Shown here piece after piece: positions 9,511 through 18,851 of a DNA stretch of 64,000 bases. Source of the stretch: Marinomonas sp. THO17 (GTDB lineage Bacteria > Pseudomonadota > Gammaproteobacteria > Pseudomonadales > Marinomonadaceae); the NCBI RefSeq assembly GCF_040436405.1, contig NZ_AP031575.1, positions 3,027,501-3,091,500 on the forward strand. Reading direction: 5' to 3'. Position 1 is the first letter of the stretch. Every line of letters begins with the position of its first letter. Both the position numbers and the translations under genes were made by a program. The notes under the pieces were generated by a model. The model did not search any database, was not told the origin of the DNA, and worked only from the letters and a program-made list of their open reading frames with translations.

Positions 9511-10662
9511 ATGTACCCACTGAAAAAAAATGCTTTTGATTTGTGCTCAAAGGCAATTGTTGTAATGTTATTGAGCTTGCAGATAGGCTTTTCTCAAGTT
9601 GTGATTGCGGGTGACAATAATGCGGAGGAGCAAGCTTCGACGATGTCTTCTCCTGCTCCTATTGAAGACTATTTGGATTGGTCAGAATTGTTACCAATTG
9701 AACAAGCTGAGCCAATTTCTCCTCAATGGTTGGGTCCTGTGTTGCCCAAGGCGCAAGATATCCCTCTCATTTTTCCGCTGCAGAAGCCTGTTCAAGATGC
9801 TGGGTCTGCGGTTGGTACTGAGCCTAAACCTATTATTGATGCTGAAAAAGCTTGGGAGCCAGTGGTTGCACCGATTTTGCAAGCGCCAGATACGACTCTG
9901 AATCAGCAGATTCATGCGCAGGAATGGTTAGATGAATTGACAGATGAGCAGGCTTATCCATTACGTAAACAGGCGGTGGATGAGCATCCAAAACCTTCAA
10001 AAATAGCCATTTTGATTGATGACTTAGGTTATAACCGTCGTGGCATGGAAGGATCTTTGGCATTACCCACTGAAGTGGCTCTAGCAATTTTACCTGAAAC
10101 GCCTTATGCGCAACAAACTGCGAGCAAGGCTCAACAGCAATCTCGTATCACCTTATTGCATGCGCCAATGGAGAATGAGCGCGAGTTAAAATTAGGGCCG
10201 GGGGGCTTGTATGCCAAGATGTCTGAGCAGGAACTCAAAGCGGTACTAATAAAAGATTTAGATGGCCTGCCTGGGATTCAAGGTGCTAATAATCACATGG
10301 GCAGTTTACTGACCACCAAACCTGAAGCCATGAAATGGGTAATGGAAGTGTTGCAGGAACGCTCTATGTTCTTCATTGACAGCTTAACCAGTCCAAAAAG
10401 TGTTGCAGAGCAAACAGCGAAACTGCATGGCTTAAAAACCGTTCGCCGTGATGTTTTTTTGGATAATATCCGTACCCACCAGGCTATCGATAAGCAATTT
10501 AATCGTTTGCTTAAATTAGCACGTCGACATGGCAGTGCATTAGCCATAGGCCATCCTTATCCAGAAACATTGGACTATCTTAAACAGAGACTTGCTCAGT
10601 TGGAAAAAGATGGCGTTTTACTTGTCCCTTTATCCGCTTTGCTAGAATTGCCTAAAAAATAA
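9511..10662 (+). CDS. Divergent polysaccharide deacetylase family protein (YibQ-like)
   Basis: 383 residues. A signal peptide (about 5-33) is followed by a proline-rich, low-complexity stretch (about 40-150) and then the divergent polysaccharide deacetylase domain: KIAILIDDLGYN, LAILPETPYA, NNHMGSLLT, FFIDSLTSPKS and AIGHPYPETLDYL. Family members are periplasmic; catalytic activity on a sugar polymer is presumed and not shown. It is the last gene of the gpmI string. GTG at 9508 and ATG at 9511 are both possible; ATG is preferred. No clear ribosome site exists, so translation may be coupled to ctpA, whose stop is 5 nt upstream. Confidence 0.85.
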   Translation: MYPLKKNAFDLCSKAIVVMLLSLQIGFSQVVIAGDNNAEEQASTMSSPAPIEDYLDWSELLPIEQAEPISPQWLGPVLPKAQDIPLIFPLQKPVQDAGSAVGTEPKPIIDAEKAWEPVVAPILQAPDTTLNQQIHAQEWLDELTDEQAYPLRKQAVDEHPKPSKIAILIDDLGYNRRGMEGSLALPTEVALAILPETPYAQQTASKAQQQSRITLLHAPMENERELKLGPGGLYAKMSEQELKAVLIKDLDGLPGIQGANNHMGSLLTTKPEAMKWVMEVLQERSMFFIDSLTSPKSVAEQTAKLHGLKTVRRDVFLDNIRTHQAIDKQFNRLLKLARRHGSALAIGHPYPETLDYLKQRLAQLEKDGVLLVPLSALLELPKK

Positions 10663-11106
10663 TATTTTGGACTTTTTTGATATAAAAGCGGACTTTTTTG
10701 CAATTATTTTTTTGCTTTTTGTACTAGATTATTAATAGCTTCTCAATGAAATTCATTGAACCCAGTCTTTATCCTCAGATTTCTCTTTATCCTTTATATT
10801 CAAAGGATGAAACGAATTTTTATTGTCAGTATAAAATTCTACAAAAAGTCATTTTTTAAGTGATTAAATCTTTATTTTTTCTGCATTCTGGATTTTTGTT
10901 TTCCATATTTGCTTTTTTTTAGTGCACTACTATTGACCAAGTAATGTGCAAATATTATTGTTTAGCTTTATTCTAGTGCACATTTCTTGAATAATTGTAG
11001 TGAAAGTTCTTTCCAAAATACTATTTTTAGGGGAGTAGTTTTGGTTGGAACGCTTCTTGCTTTTGGATAACAACGATAAAACACAAAACGAGTAGAGGCT
11101 CTTCTT
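10663..11106. other. 444-bp AT-rich intergenic region before livJ
   Basis: No gene is seen. The region is very AT-rich with several T tracts, suggesting bent DNA. It holds a sigma-54 promoter near its right end (described separately) and, about 120 bp upstream, TGCACTACTATTGACCA at 10923-10939, a half-conserved match to the NtrC site TGCACC-N5-GGTGCA. Two further GTGCA half-sites lie at about 10946 and 10976. The spacing fits enhancer-type activation, but single sites are weak. Confidence 0.5.
11045..11061 (+). promoter_or_regulatory. Sigma-54 promoter of the liv operon
   Basis: TTGGAACGCTTCTTGCT matches the sigma-54 consensus TTGGCACG-N4-TTGCW at all but one position, with the essential GG and GC exactly 10 bp apart. 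Transcription would begin about 12 nt further on, near 11072, leaving a leader of about 35 nt before livJ. This implies control by an enhancer-binding protein; NtrC, encoded 6 kb downstream, is the natural candidate. Confidence 0.8.
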
Positions 11107-12222
11107 ATGTCAAATGCGGTAATTAGAAAAACATTGGTATCTCTTGCTGTTGCTGGTGCAGTAACGGTCGCACAAGCGGATGTTGTCATCGGTGTTGCGG
11201 GTCCTCATACGGGCGCCTACGCAGCCTTTGGTGCGCAGCTATGGAATGGTGCTTCTGCAGCAGCCCAAGCGATTAACGACGCAGGTGGTATCGATGGTGA
11301 AATGATTAAATTGGTTAAAGCTGACGATGCTTGTGAGCCAAAACAAGCAGTATCTGTCGCCAACCGTTTGGTGGATTCTGATGAAGCAATAGCTGTGGTT
11401 GGCCACTTCTGTTCATCTTCTTCTATACCCGCTTCTAACATTTATGAAGAAGCAGGTGTTCTTCAAGTAACTCCAGCGTCAACAAACCCAGGCTTCACTG
11501 ATCGTGGTCTGCCAAATGTCTTCCGTGTTTGTGGTCGTGATGACCAGCAGGGTGACGTAGCTGCCAGCTATATTGTTGATACCTTAGCTGCGAAGAGAGT
11601 AGCCGTGATTCACGATAAAGATACATACGGCAAAGGCTTGGCGGACGCTATGAAGAAAACACTAAACTCATACGGTGTAAAAGAAGTGCTGTATGAAGGT
11701 TTGACCCGTGGCGAGAAAGACTTTAATGCCTTGGTGACGAAAATCCGTTCAGTAGACGCAGATGTAGTTTATTTCGGTGGTTTGCATTCTGAAGCAGGTC
11801 CATTAGTTCGTCAGCTTCGTGAGCAAGGTTCAAAAGCCGTATTTATCTCAGGTGACGGTATCGTATCTGATGAATTTGTATCGGTAGCTGGTTCGCCTAA
11901 GTACGTTGATGGCGTATTGATGACATTTGGTGCAGATCCAACCTCTTATGCCGCGGGCAAAAGCGTTGTTGAAAAGTTCCGTGCTGAGGGTATCGAGCCA
12001 GAAGGTTACGTAATGTATTCTTACGCAGCGATGCAAGTTGTTGCAGAAGCACTTAAACAGACTGATCTTGATCCTGTAAAAGCGGCTGACTGGTTGCATG
12101 GTAACAAGGTTGAAACGGTAATGGGAACCAAGTCTTTCGATGAGAAAGGGGATTTGTTGGTGTCTGATTATGTAATGTACGAGTGGGACGATAAAGGCAA
12201 ATACAGCATGCTAGACATGTAA
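11107..12222 (+). CDS. livJ: Branched-chain amino acid ABC transporter, periplasmic binding protein
   Basis: 371 residues with a signal peptide (about 1-24, cleavage after AQA) and the type I periplasmic-binding fold: VVIGVAGPHTGAYAAFG, INDAGGIDGEMIKLVKADDACEPKQAV, and AVVGHFCSSSSIPASNIYEEAGVLQVTPASTNP. This is the LivJ/BraC family, binding leucine, isoleucine and valine (and often alanine or threonine) and delivering them to LivHMGF. It is the first gene of a five-gene operon. A strong hairpin follows it, likely keeping this message more abundant than the downstream part. The promoter is of the sigma-54 type. Confidence 0.94.
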   Translation: MSNAVIRKTLVSLAVAGAVTVAQADVVIGVAGPHTGAYAAFGAQLWNGASAAAQAINDAGGIDGEMIKLVKADDACEPKQAVSVANRLVDSDEAIAVVGHFCSSSSIPASNIYEEAGVLQVTPASTNPGFTDRGLPNVFRVCGRDDQQGDVAASYIVDTLAAKRVAVIHDKDTYGKGLADAMKKTLNSYGVKEVLYEGLTRGEKDFNALVTKIRSVDADVVYFGGLHSEAGPLVRQLREQGSKAVFISGDGIVSDEFVSVAGSPKYVDGVLMTFGADPTSYAAGKSVVEKFRAEGIEPEGYVMYSYAAMQVVAEALKQTDLDPVKAADWLHGNKVETVMGTKSFDEKGDLLVSDYVMYEWDDKGKYSMLDM

Positions 12223-12245
12223 TATAATTCCACTTTCTAAAAAAT

Positions 12246-12274
12246 CATGGACTGGCTAACATCGCCGGTCCATG
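12246..12274 (+). other. Intercistronic hairpin between livJ and livH
   Basis: CATGGACTGGC and GCCGGTCCATG form an 11-bp stem (one G-T pair) with a 7-nt loop. There is no T run, so it is not a terminator as such. Hairpins at this point in transport operons usually protect the binding-protein message from 3' decay; that role is inferred. Confidence 0.6.
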
Positions 12275-12307
12275 TGCCTTTCTGTTTATGTTCCCAAGAG
12301 GTTTTTG

Positions 12308-13219
12308 ATGGATATCATTCTCCAGCAACTGGTCAATGGACTTTCCCTTGGCTCTGTTTACGGGCTAATTGCAATTGGGTACACCATGGTTTATGGGATC
12401 ATTGGTATGATCAACTTCGCTCACGGCGATGTGTACATGGTGTCCGCTTATGTTACGGCAATTGCGATTGCTTTACTTTCTTTCTTCGGTATTGAGTCTT
12501 TCCCAGTTGTAATTCTAGGTACACTCATTTTCACTATTTTTGTCACAGGCGTTTACGGCTGGGTGATTGAGCGCGTTGCTTATCGTCCTTTGCGTGGCTC
12601 CAGTCGTTTATCTATTCTGATTTCTGCAATTGGTATGTCCTTGATCTTGCAGAACTATGTACAGCTAAGCCAAGGCGCGAAACAGCAAGGTGTGCCGACC
12701 TTGTTGTCTGGTGCTATCCGTTTCGAAGTGGGTGATGGTTTTGTACAGTTAACCTACATGAAGTTGTTTATTTTATGTGCTTCCTTTATTGGTATGGGAG
12801 TACTTACTTACATCATTCAAAAAACTAAGTTGGGGCGCATGTGTCGTGCGACACAACAAGATCCGAAAATGGCGTCGATATTGGGTATTGATACCGACAA
12901 AATTATTTCAACGGTATTTGTTATCGGTGCCACCATGGCTGCACTAGCGGGCGTTTTAGTGACGCTTGATTACGGTGGTTTCGATTTTTATGTTGGTTTT
13001 ATTATTGGTATTAAAGCCTTCACTGCTGCAGTATTAGGTGGTATTGGTTCACTTCCAGGAGCCATGTTAGGGGGTATTATTTTAGGTCTGTCGGAAGCTT
13101 TATTCGCAGGCTTAATTAGCTCAGATTATAAAGATGTGTTCTCTTTCTCTTTGTTGGTGATCATTCTGATCTTCCGCCCAAGTGGTCTGTTGGGCAAACC
13201 TGAAGTGGAGAAAGTGTGA
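12308..13219 (+). CDS. livH: Branched-chain amino acid ABC transporter, permease LivH
   Basis: 303 residues, about eight membrane segments, beginning MDIILQQLVNGLSLGSVYGLIAIGYTMVYGIIGMINFAHGD, the standard LivH/BraD opening. The EAA-like loop and the GGIGSLPGAMLGGIILGL stretch near the end are typical. An upstream in-frame ATG at 12272 exists but lies inside the intercistronic hairpin; AGAGG before 12308 and the family length support 12308. It pairs with LivM in the inner membrane to form the pore. The livM start overlaps its stop. Confidence 0.94.
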   Translation: MDIILQQLVNGLSLGSVYGLIAIGYTMVYGIIGMINFAHGDVYMVSAYVTAIAIALLSFFGIESFPVVILGTLIFTIFVTGVYGWVIERVAYRPLRGSSRLSILISAIGMSLILQNYVQLSQGAKQQGVPTLLSGAIRFEVGDGFVQLTYMKLFILCASFIGMGVLTYIIQKTKLGRMCRATQQDPKMASILGIDTDKIISTVFVIGATMAALAGVLVTLDYGGFDFYVGFIIGIKAFTAAVLGGIGSLPGAMLGGIILGLSEALFAGLISSDYKDVFSFSLLVIILIFRPSGLLGKPEVEKV

Positions 13220-14499
13220 TGAGCCAAACAATGACGAACATTGATTATAAAAAAAGCATCATTGATGCCGTGATTGCTGGTCTGTTGGCACTCATTGTGT
13301 TCGGCCCAATCGTTGGTATTGTGTTAGATGGATATGATTTTAATGCTGAACCGCAACGCCTGATCGGCATTATTGCCGTGGTAATGGCAGGGCGTTTTGT
13401 GGCATCTGTGTTTTTTCAGACGCCTAAAGGAGCGGCCTTCCTCTATAAGCACAGCTCGAAAGATGATGGTGTTCACGTTTTAGCTGCGGATCATAAGTCT
13501 AAGCTGCGTTGGATTATTCCTCTCACTATAGTGATTGCTCTATTAGTGCCATTTGTTGCGTCAAAATACATTTTGACCGTGGTGATTCTGGGACTTATTT
13601 ATGTCTTGTTGGGGCTGGGCCTTAACATAGTGGTTGGTCTTGCTGGCCTATTGGATTTGGGTTTTGTTGGCTTTTACGCCATTGGTGCTTATGGCTTGGC
13701 CTTAGGTTATGAGTATTTGGGCTTAGGCTTTTGGTCTATGTTGCCCATTGCTGCCATCATTGCCGCAATATTTGGTGCTATCTTGGGTTTCCCAGTATTG
13801 CGTATGCATGGTGATTATTTGGCGATTGTCACCTTAGGCTTTGGTGAGATCATACGTTTAGTATTAACCAACTGGACGGAAGTCACTCAAGGGCCTAATG
13901 GTATGAACGCACCATTGCCTTCTTTCTTTGGTATGGAATTTAAGCGTCGTGCTAGTGAAGGTCATGTGCCATTCCATGAATTTTTCGGCATTCCTTACAG
14001 CTCAGCTTATAAATACATTTTCATTTATTTGGTCTTGCTGCTCGTTGTGCTAGGCGTTCTGTATGTGAAAAAACGTTTAACCAAAATGCCAATTGGTCGT
14101 GCATGGGAAGCTTTACGTGAAGACGAAATTGCGTGTCGCTCATTGGGGTTAAACCATGTATTGGTAAAACTGTCAGCCTTCATGATAGGGGCATCTACTG
14201 GTGGTTTAGCCGGCGTATTTTTTGCGACTTATCAGGGCTTTGTTAACCCTTCTTCCTTCACTTTCTTTGAGTCGGCATTGATACTGGCAATTGTGGTATT
14301 GGGAGGTATGGGCTCGACTTTAGGTGTGGTGATTGCAGCCTTTGTTTTGACTGTTGCACCCGAGCTGTTACGAGAGTTTGCGGACTACCGAGTATTGGCT
14401 TTCGGTATGCTAATGGTATTAATGATGATTTGGAAACCTCGTGGTCTTGTACGTATGACTCGTACTGGTGTAGAGCAGCGTGAGGGGAATGTGAAATGA
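13219..14499 (+). CDS. livM: Branched-chain amino acid ABC transporter, permease LivM
   Basis: 426 residues with an extended amino-terminal region (about 1-110, with its own membrane helices) before the conserved permease core GLGLNIVVGLAGLLDLGFVGFYAIGAYG and the coupling stretch near MPIGRAWEALREDEIACRSLGLN. It ends with IWKPRGLVR, common to this family. GTG at 13216 is an alternative, but GGAG at 13207-13210 is best spaced for ATG 13219, which overlaps the livH stop by one base. Partner of LivH in the inner membrane. Confidence 0.94.
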   Translation: MSQTMTNIDYKKSIIDAVIAGLLALIVFGPIVGIVLDGYDFNAEPQRLIGIIAVVMAGRFVASVFFQTPKGAAFLYKHSSKDDGVHVLAADHKSKLRWIIPLTIVIALLVPFVASKYILTVVILGLIYVLLGLGLNIVVGLAGLLDLGFVGFYAIGAYGLALGYEYLGLGFWSMLPIAAIIAAIFGAILGFPVLRMHGDYLAIVTLGFGEIIRLVLTNWTEVTQGPNGMNAPLPSFFGMEFKRRASEGHVPFHEFFGIPYSSAYKYIFIYLVLLLVVLGVLYVKKRLTKMPIGRAWEALREDEIACRSLGLNHVLVKLSAFMIGASTGGLAGVFFATYQGFVNPSSFTFFESALILAIVVLGGMGSTLGVVIAAFVLTVAPELLREFADYRVLAFGMLMVLMMIWKPRGLVRMTRTGVEQREGNVK

Positions 14500-15377
14500 G
14501 CCAAGACAGTATCTTAAAAGTAGACAATTTGGTCATGCATTTTGGTGGTATTAAGGCCCTAAATGACATTGACTTTGAAATTAAACGTGGCTCGGTTTCG
14601 GCATTGATTGGTCCAAATGGCGCAGGTAAAACCACAGTATTTAACTGCTTAACCGGCTTCTATAAAGCGACTGGTGGCAGCATAATGTTGAACGCTGGTG
14701 GCAAGACAACCAGTGTGATTCAAGTCTTGGGTGAACCCTTCCAGGGATCTGACTTTATTAACCCTATTGCGTTTGTAAAACGTCTTAAATATAAGATGTT
14801 TGGTGGTTCGCACTTGGTGAATCGTGCAGGTTTATCGCGTACCTTCCAGAACATCCGCTTGTTTAAAGAAATGTCAGTGGTTGAGAACCTATTGGTTGCA
14901 CAGCATATGCGTGTTAATCGCAGTTTGATCGCTGGTATTTTTAACACTAAAGCATTTAAAGAGTCTGAAGAAGAAGCTTTGGAGCGCGCTTTTTATTGGC
15001 TTGGTGTGGTGGATCTAAAAGACTTTGCTAACCGTTTGGCAGGCGAGTTGTCATACGGCCAGCAGCGACGTTTGGAAATTGCTCGGGCGATGTGTACTAA
15101 TCCAGAGATTGTTTGTTTGGATGAGCCTGCGGCCGGCCTAAACCCTTCTGAAACGGAAGCCTTGACCAAGATGATTCGAGTCTTGCGTGATGAGCACAAT
15201 ACAACCGTATTGCTCATTGAGCACGATATGGGCATGGTCATGAACATCTCTGACTACATTGTGGTATTAGACCACGGTGAAGTAATTGCAAAAGGCGGTC
15301 CTGATGACATTAAGTCGAATCCAAAAGTGATTGCGGCTTACTTGGGAGCGGAAGAAGGTGAAGAGGTGACGTTATGA
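14496..15377 (+). CDS. livG: Branched-chain amino acid ABC transporter, ATPase LivG
   Basis: 293-residue ABC ATPase: Walker A GPNGAGKTT (about 34-42), signature LSYGQQRRLEIARAM, Walker B IVCLDEPAAGLNPSE, and the switch His in LLIEHDMGMVM. The insertion between Walker A and the signature (about 65-100, with a Lys-rich stretch) is the LivG-type extension. It overlaps livM by an ATGA junction and livF in the same way, showing translational coupling. It works as a heterodimer with LivF on the cytoplasmic face. Confidence 0.95.
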   Translation: MSQDSILKVDNLVMHFGGIKALNDIDFEIKRGSVSALIGPNGAGKTTVFNCLTGFYKATGGSIMLNAGGKTTSVIQVLGEPFQGSDFINPIAFVKRLKYKMFGGSHLVNRAGLSRTFQNIRLFKEMSVVENLLVAQHMRVNRSLIAGIFNTKAFKESEEEALERAFYWLGVVDLKDFANRLAGELSYGQQRRLEIARAMCTNPEIVCLDEPAAGLNPSETEALTKMIRVLRDEHNTTVLLIEHDMGMVMNISDYIVVLDHGEVIAKGGPDDIKSNPKVIAAYLGAEEGEEVTL

Positions 15378-16087
15378 GCAGCTTAATGGAATTTAAAGAG
15401 GTTGATGTTCATTACGGTCCCATTCAAGCTCTAAAAAAAGTCTCTTTGTCGGTGAATGAAGGGGAAATAGTGACTCTGATTGGCGCAAATGGGGCGGGTA
15501 AATCGACCTTGCTGATGTCGATCTTTGGTCAGCCTAGAATATCATCGGGTGAGATTATTTATCGTGGTGAAGACATTTCTAAGAAATCGGCTCACTATGT
15601 AGCGTCCCATGGTTTGGCACAATCGCCAGAAGGCCGTCGTATCTTTCCTGGTATGACAGTAGAAGAGAACCTGTTAATGGGCACCATTCCAATTGGAATG
15701 GAGCACGCAGAAGAAGACATGCGTAAGATGTTTGATCTCTTTCCTCGACTAGAGGAACGTCGCAACCAGCGAGCTTCTACTATGTCAGGTGGTGAGCAAC
15801 AAATGCTTGCCATTGCCCGCGCTTTAATGAGTCGCCCTAAGCTTTTGCTGCTGGATGAGCCAAGTTTGGGTCTGGCACCTATTATTGTTAAGCAGATCTT
15901 TGAGATTCTAAAAGATGTGGCCAGCACTGGTATGACCATTTTCCTAGTAGAGCAAAATGCAAACCACGCATTGAAGCTTGCTGATCGAGGTTATGTGATG
16001 GTCAATGGTGAGATTCGTATGACGGGTACTGGCGATGAGTTACTAGTGAACCCAGAAGTTCGTGATGCTTACCTAGGTGGTCATTAA
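15374..16087 (+). CDS. livF: Branched-chain amino acid ABC transporter, ATPase LivF
   Basis: 237-residue ABC ATPase, the short LivF type: Walker A GANGAGKST, the family motif PEGRRIFPGMTVEENLLMG, signature MSGGEQQMLAIARALMSRP, Walker B LLLLDEPSLGLAP, and FLVEQNANHAL with Gln-Asn where many ABC proteins have His, normal for LivF. It is the last gene of the operon, joined to livG by an ATGA overlap and followed by a good terminator. Confidence 0.95.
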   Translation: MSSLMEFKEVDVHYGPIQALKKVSLSVNEGEIVTLIGANGAGKSTLLMSIFGQPRISSGEIIYRGEDISKKSAHYVASHGLAQSPEGRRIFPGMTVEENLLMGTIPIGMEHAEEDMRKMFDLFPRLEERRNQRASTMSGGEQQMLAIARALMSRPKLLLLDEPSLGLAPIIVKQIFEILKDVASTGMTIFLVEQNANHALKLADRGYVMVNGEIRMTGTGDELLVNPEVRDAYLGGH

Positions 16088-16126
16088 ACTGCTTATCTTA
16101 TATTAGGGTTTTAAATAAAAACGCAA

Positions 16127-16160
16127 CGGCGACTTGTTATTCACAACTCGCCGTTTTTTT
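16127..16160 (+). terminator. Terminator of the liv operon
   Basis: CGGCGACTTGT pairs with ACAACTCGCCG (one mismatch) around a 5-nt loop and is followed by seven T. Confidence 0.85.
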
Positions 16161-16217
16161 ATCTTTGTGCATAAGTTTTTGAGTTTTCAACAGAAATATC
16201 AATATATAGCTTTATTA

Positions 16218-16793
16218 TCAAGCGCGAAACAATTCGCCTGTTAGTATGTCTTTCACTTGAGAAGGTTGAGCAGCTTCACCTAATGGTGCGTTATAAATGG
16301 CGTCAAGCTGATCACCAAAGTAGTTTATAACTTGCTCTGCGCTTAGGGCAGGATCAAGGCCTGCAGGGTTCGCAGAAGTGGAAACAATGGCGTCACCAAA
16401 TGCCTGACATAATGCTTTAACCGGCGGATGTTGGCTAAGACGAATAGCCACGCTGGCATGTTGTCCTCGTACCCAACTTGGTGTGATGTCGGTATCCGGT
16501 ACTACCCAAGAAGTAGGACGCTTGGTTTTATTGAGTAAACGTTGGGCAGCTTCTGTGGGTAATGTATCTGCCCATGTTTGTAAATGATCCGCTTGACCGG
16601 TAATTAAGATAAGTCCTTTGGCTTCAGGACGAGATTTGAGTGTCAAAATTCGTTTTACCGCCATTTCATTGAATGGGTCGCAACCTAATCCCCACACTGC
16701 TTCTGTAGGGTAGGCAATAACACCACCATTGTGCAAAATAATGGCAAGTTCATTTGTGGAGCTAATGAATTTCATAGCAGGCCAAAATACCAT
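16218..16793 (-). CDS. tsaC: L-threonylcarbamoyladenylate synthase (Sua5/YrdC/TsaC)
   Basis: 191 residues, E. coli TsaC length. It makes threonylcarbamoyl-AMP from threonine, bicarbonate and ATP for the t6A37 modification of ANN-reading tRNAs. Family motifs: [41 protein letters not shown] and [11 protein letters not shown]. Two starts are possible, Met1 (16793) and Met7 (16775); neither has a strong ribosome site, and the alignment fits either. It is convergent with livF and followed on its own strand by no obvious partner. Confidence 0.92.
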   Translation of the reverse strand: MVFWPAMKFISSTNELAIILHNGGVIAYPTEAVWGLGCDPFNEMAVKRILTLKSRPEAKGLILITGQADHLQTWADTLPTEAAQRLLNKTKRPTSWVVPDTDITPSWVRGQHASVAIRLSQHPPVKALCQAFGDAIVSTSANPAGLDPALSAEQVINYFGDQLDAIYNAPLGEAAQPSQVKDILTGELFRA

Positions 16794-16890
16794 GTAGGGT
16801 TGAACAAAAAATAGGCCGGCAATTGTAGCGAGAAAAATGGCAAGGAACCAGTGTTGGCTGACACAGGTGTGTCAGCCAACGGCAGAGAAA

Positions 16891-17271
16891 TTATGGCATA
16901 GCGTCGATTTTTTCTTTGATTTCGCTGATCTTGCTGTTAACGACTTTTTCTAAGTGCTCAAGTTCTTTGATCAGATCTTCTTTGGTGGCTTTGCTTTGAT
17001 GTTGTTTGCCGACGATTTGCTCTAGTTCTTCCATGGCTCTTAATACAATCAGTGAAGGTTCTTGCACTTGGCGATAGGTTTGTTGTCCGCCATCAGCCAA
17101 TACCGTTTTAGTAGAGCGACCGAACTTGAATTTCTTACTCTTTGGTAGTAAAGATCCTTTTTCGCGACGGTAATAAATTTTCAGTACGTCATGGCCAGAT
17201 TCATATCGTAGAGTGAATTTCTCAATGTCTTGAAAGCTGGTAACGCCCATTGACTGAAGAGTTGGATACAT
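16891..17271 (-). CDS. DUF3461 family protein
   Basis: A small, charged, soluble protein of 126 residues. The opening MYPTLQSMGVTSFQDIEKFTLRYESGHDVLKIYYRREKG and KSKKFKFGRSTKTV are characteristic of DUF3461, found in gammaproteobacteria and without known function. The carboxy-terminal third (about 85-126) is predicted coiled coil, rich in Glu and Lys. It stands alone between ntrC and tsaC; no operon partner is evident. Confidence 0.85.
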   Translation of the reverse strand: MYPTLQSMGVTSFQDIEKFTLRYESGHDVLKIYYRREKGSLLPKSKKFKFGRSTKTVLADGGQQTYRQVQEPSLIVLRAMEELEQIVGKQHQSKATKEDLIKELEHLEKVVNSKISEIKEKIDAMP

Positions 17272-17417
17272 AAGTGTGTTCCCTTTATTAGTGTTCGAAT
17301 CTCATCCGTAATTAGTAGGGGATTGACGCAGGAAAAGCAAGTCAAAAATGCACAGATAAACAGAAGATGCCAGTTACCTTGATGTAACCGGCAGTTTTTT
17401 GCGACAGGATTGATCCT

Positions 17418-18851
17418 TTATTCTTCGTCTTGTTCTGCGTGATCGATGTTGAGCTCTTTTATTTTGCGTGTCAGGGTGTTGCGTCCCCAACCCAGTAGTA
17501 AAGAAGCATCGCGACGGCGACCGCCAGTATGCGCCAAAGCAGTTTCAATCATAATGCGTTCAAACTTGGGCACGGCTTGATCGAGAATGCCTTTTTGTCC
17601 CGTTGCCAGGGTGCTGTCTACCCAGTTTTTTAACGCTTCTTCCCAAGATGAGAAAGGTTGTTCATTTGGCACTGCGGTTAATAGCTCAGGCGGCAGATCC
17701 TCTACCAATACTTCACGGCCAGAGGCCATGACAATTAGCCAGCGGCAAGTATTTTCTAATTGACGTACGTTACCTGGCCAATCTAGCTGAGTTAGGTAGT
17801 TTTCTGTTTCTTTAGTAAGTTGTTTGGGCTCTACAGACAATTCTTCTGCAGCACGATTTAAGAAATGACGTGCTAGTTTTGGAATGTCTTCGCGACGTTC
17901 AGACAGCTTGGGTAAGTGGATACGAATGACGTTTAAACGGTGAAATAAATCCTCACGGAACGAACCTTTTTGCACCAGACTTTCCAAATCTTGGTGGGTT
18001 GCCGCTATGATGCGTACGTCGACTTTTACAGGCGTGTGACCACCAACACGATAAAATTCACCATCGGCTAATACACGTAATAGACGAGTTTGTGTCTCCG
18101 CAGGCATATCACCTATCTCGTCTAGAAAAAGCGTACCACCATTGGCTTGTTCAAAACGACCACGGCGTTGCGTATTGGCACCAGTAAAGGCGCCTTTTTC
18201 ATGACCGAATAACTCAGACTCGATTAAGTCGTGGGGAATCGCTGCCATATTAAGGGCAATGAAAGGATTTGCGGCCCGCGGACTGTGAGTATGCAATGCC
18301 TGCGCGACCAGTTCTTTACCCGTTCCAGATTCACCATTAATAAGCACGGTAATGTTCGAGTTGGCAAGGCGGCCAATAGCGCGAAAAACTTCCTGCATCG
18401 CAGGGGCTTCACCGATGATTTCTTTATCGACTTGCTGCTCCACTTCTTGTTCCATGTCGTCGGTACTGGGCATGGCATTTTTATGGTGCAGCATGGCGCG
18501 TTTTACTAAGCTTACCGCTTCCTCAACGTCAAAAGGTTTGGGCAAATATTCAAAGGCACCACCTTGATATGATGCCACCGCACTTTCTAAGTCGGAATGG
18601 GCGGTCATAATGATGACAGGCAAATAAGGGTAGTCGTTTTGCAATTTTTCTAATAATTTTAAACCGTCCATACCTGGCATTCGGATATCACTGATAATGG
18701 CGTTGGGCTGCTCTTTATCTATCATGTGTACTAGGTTTTCAGCGGAATCAAACAAGCGGCACTGAATGCCTTCTTGTTCCAGGGTTTTTTCTAGAACCCA
18801 GCGAATGGAACGGTCATCGTCGACAATCCATACGGTTTCTTCAGTTGTCAT
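17418..18851 (-). CDS. ntrC: Nitrogen regulator NtrC (sigma-54 activator)
   Basis: 477 residues in three parts: receiver domain (1-120) with phospho-acceptor Asp55 in [14 protein letters not shown]+ domain (about 145-375) with Walker A GESGTGKE, the sigma-54 contact loop GAFTGA and Walker [12 protein letters not shown]; and a Fis-type helix-turn-helix at the end ([24 protein letters not shown]). Phosphorylated by NtrB under nitrogen limitation, it activates glnA and other sigma-54 promoters. It overlaps ntrB by 4 nt. The sigma-54 promoters of glnA and liv in this window are likely targets. Confidence 0.96.
   Translation of the reverse strand: MTTEETVWIVDDDRSIRWVLEKTLEQEGIQCRLFDSAENLVHMIDKEQPNAIISDIRMPGMDGLKLLEKLQNDYPYLPVIIMTAHSDLESAVASYQGGAFEYLPKPFDVEEAVSLVKRAMLHHKNAMPSTDDMEQEVEQQVDKEIIGEAPAMQEVFRAIGRLANSNITVLINGESGTGKELVAQALHTHSPRAANPFIALNMAAIPHDLIESELFGHEKGAFTGANTQRRGRFEQANGGTLFLDEIGDMPAETQTRLLRVLADGEFYRVGGHTPVKVDVRIIAATHQDLESLVQKGSFREDLFHRLNVIRIHLPKLSERREDIPKLARHFLNRAAEELSVEPKQLTKETENYLTQLDWPGNVRQLENTCRWLIVMASGREVLVEDLPPELLTAVPNEQPFSSWEEALKNWVDSTLATGQKGILDQAVPKFERIMIETALAHTGGRRRDASLLLGWGRNTLTRKIKELNIDHAEQDEE

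Noticed and set aside
12272..12307. Longer amino terminus for LivH
   Set aside because: The added 12 codons lie in the intercistronic hairpin and do not fit the family; the ATG at 12308 has AGAGG upstream.
17368..17392. Hairpin GTTAC-CTTGAT-GTAAC with flanking GCC/GGC as ntrC terminator
   Set aside because: The T run is on the plus strand, the wrong side for ntrC, and no plus-strand gene ends there.
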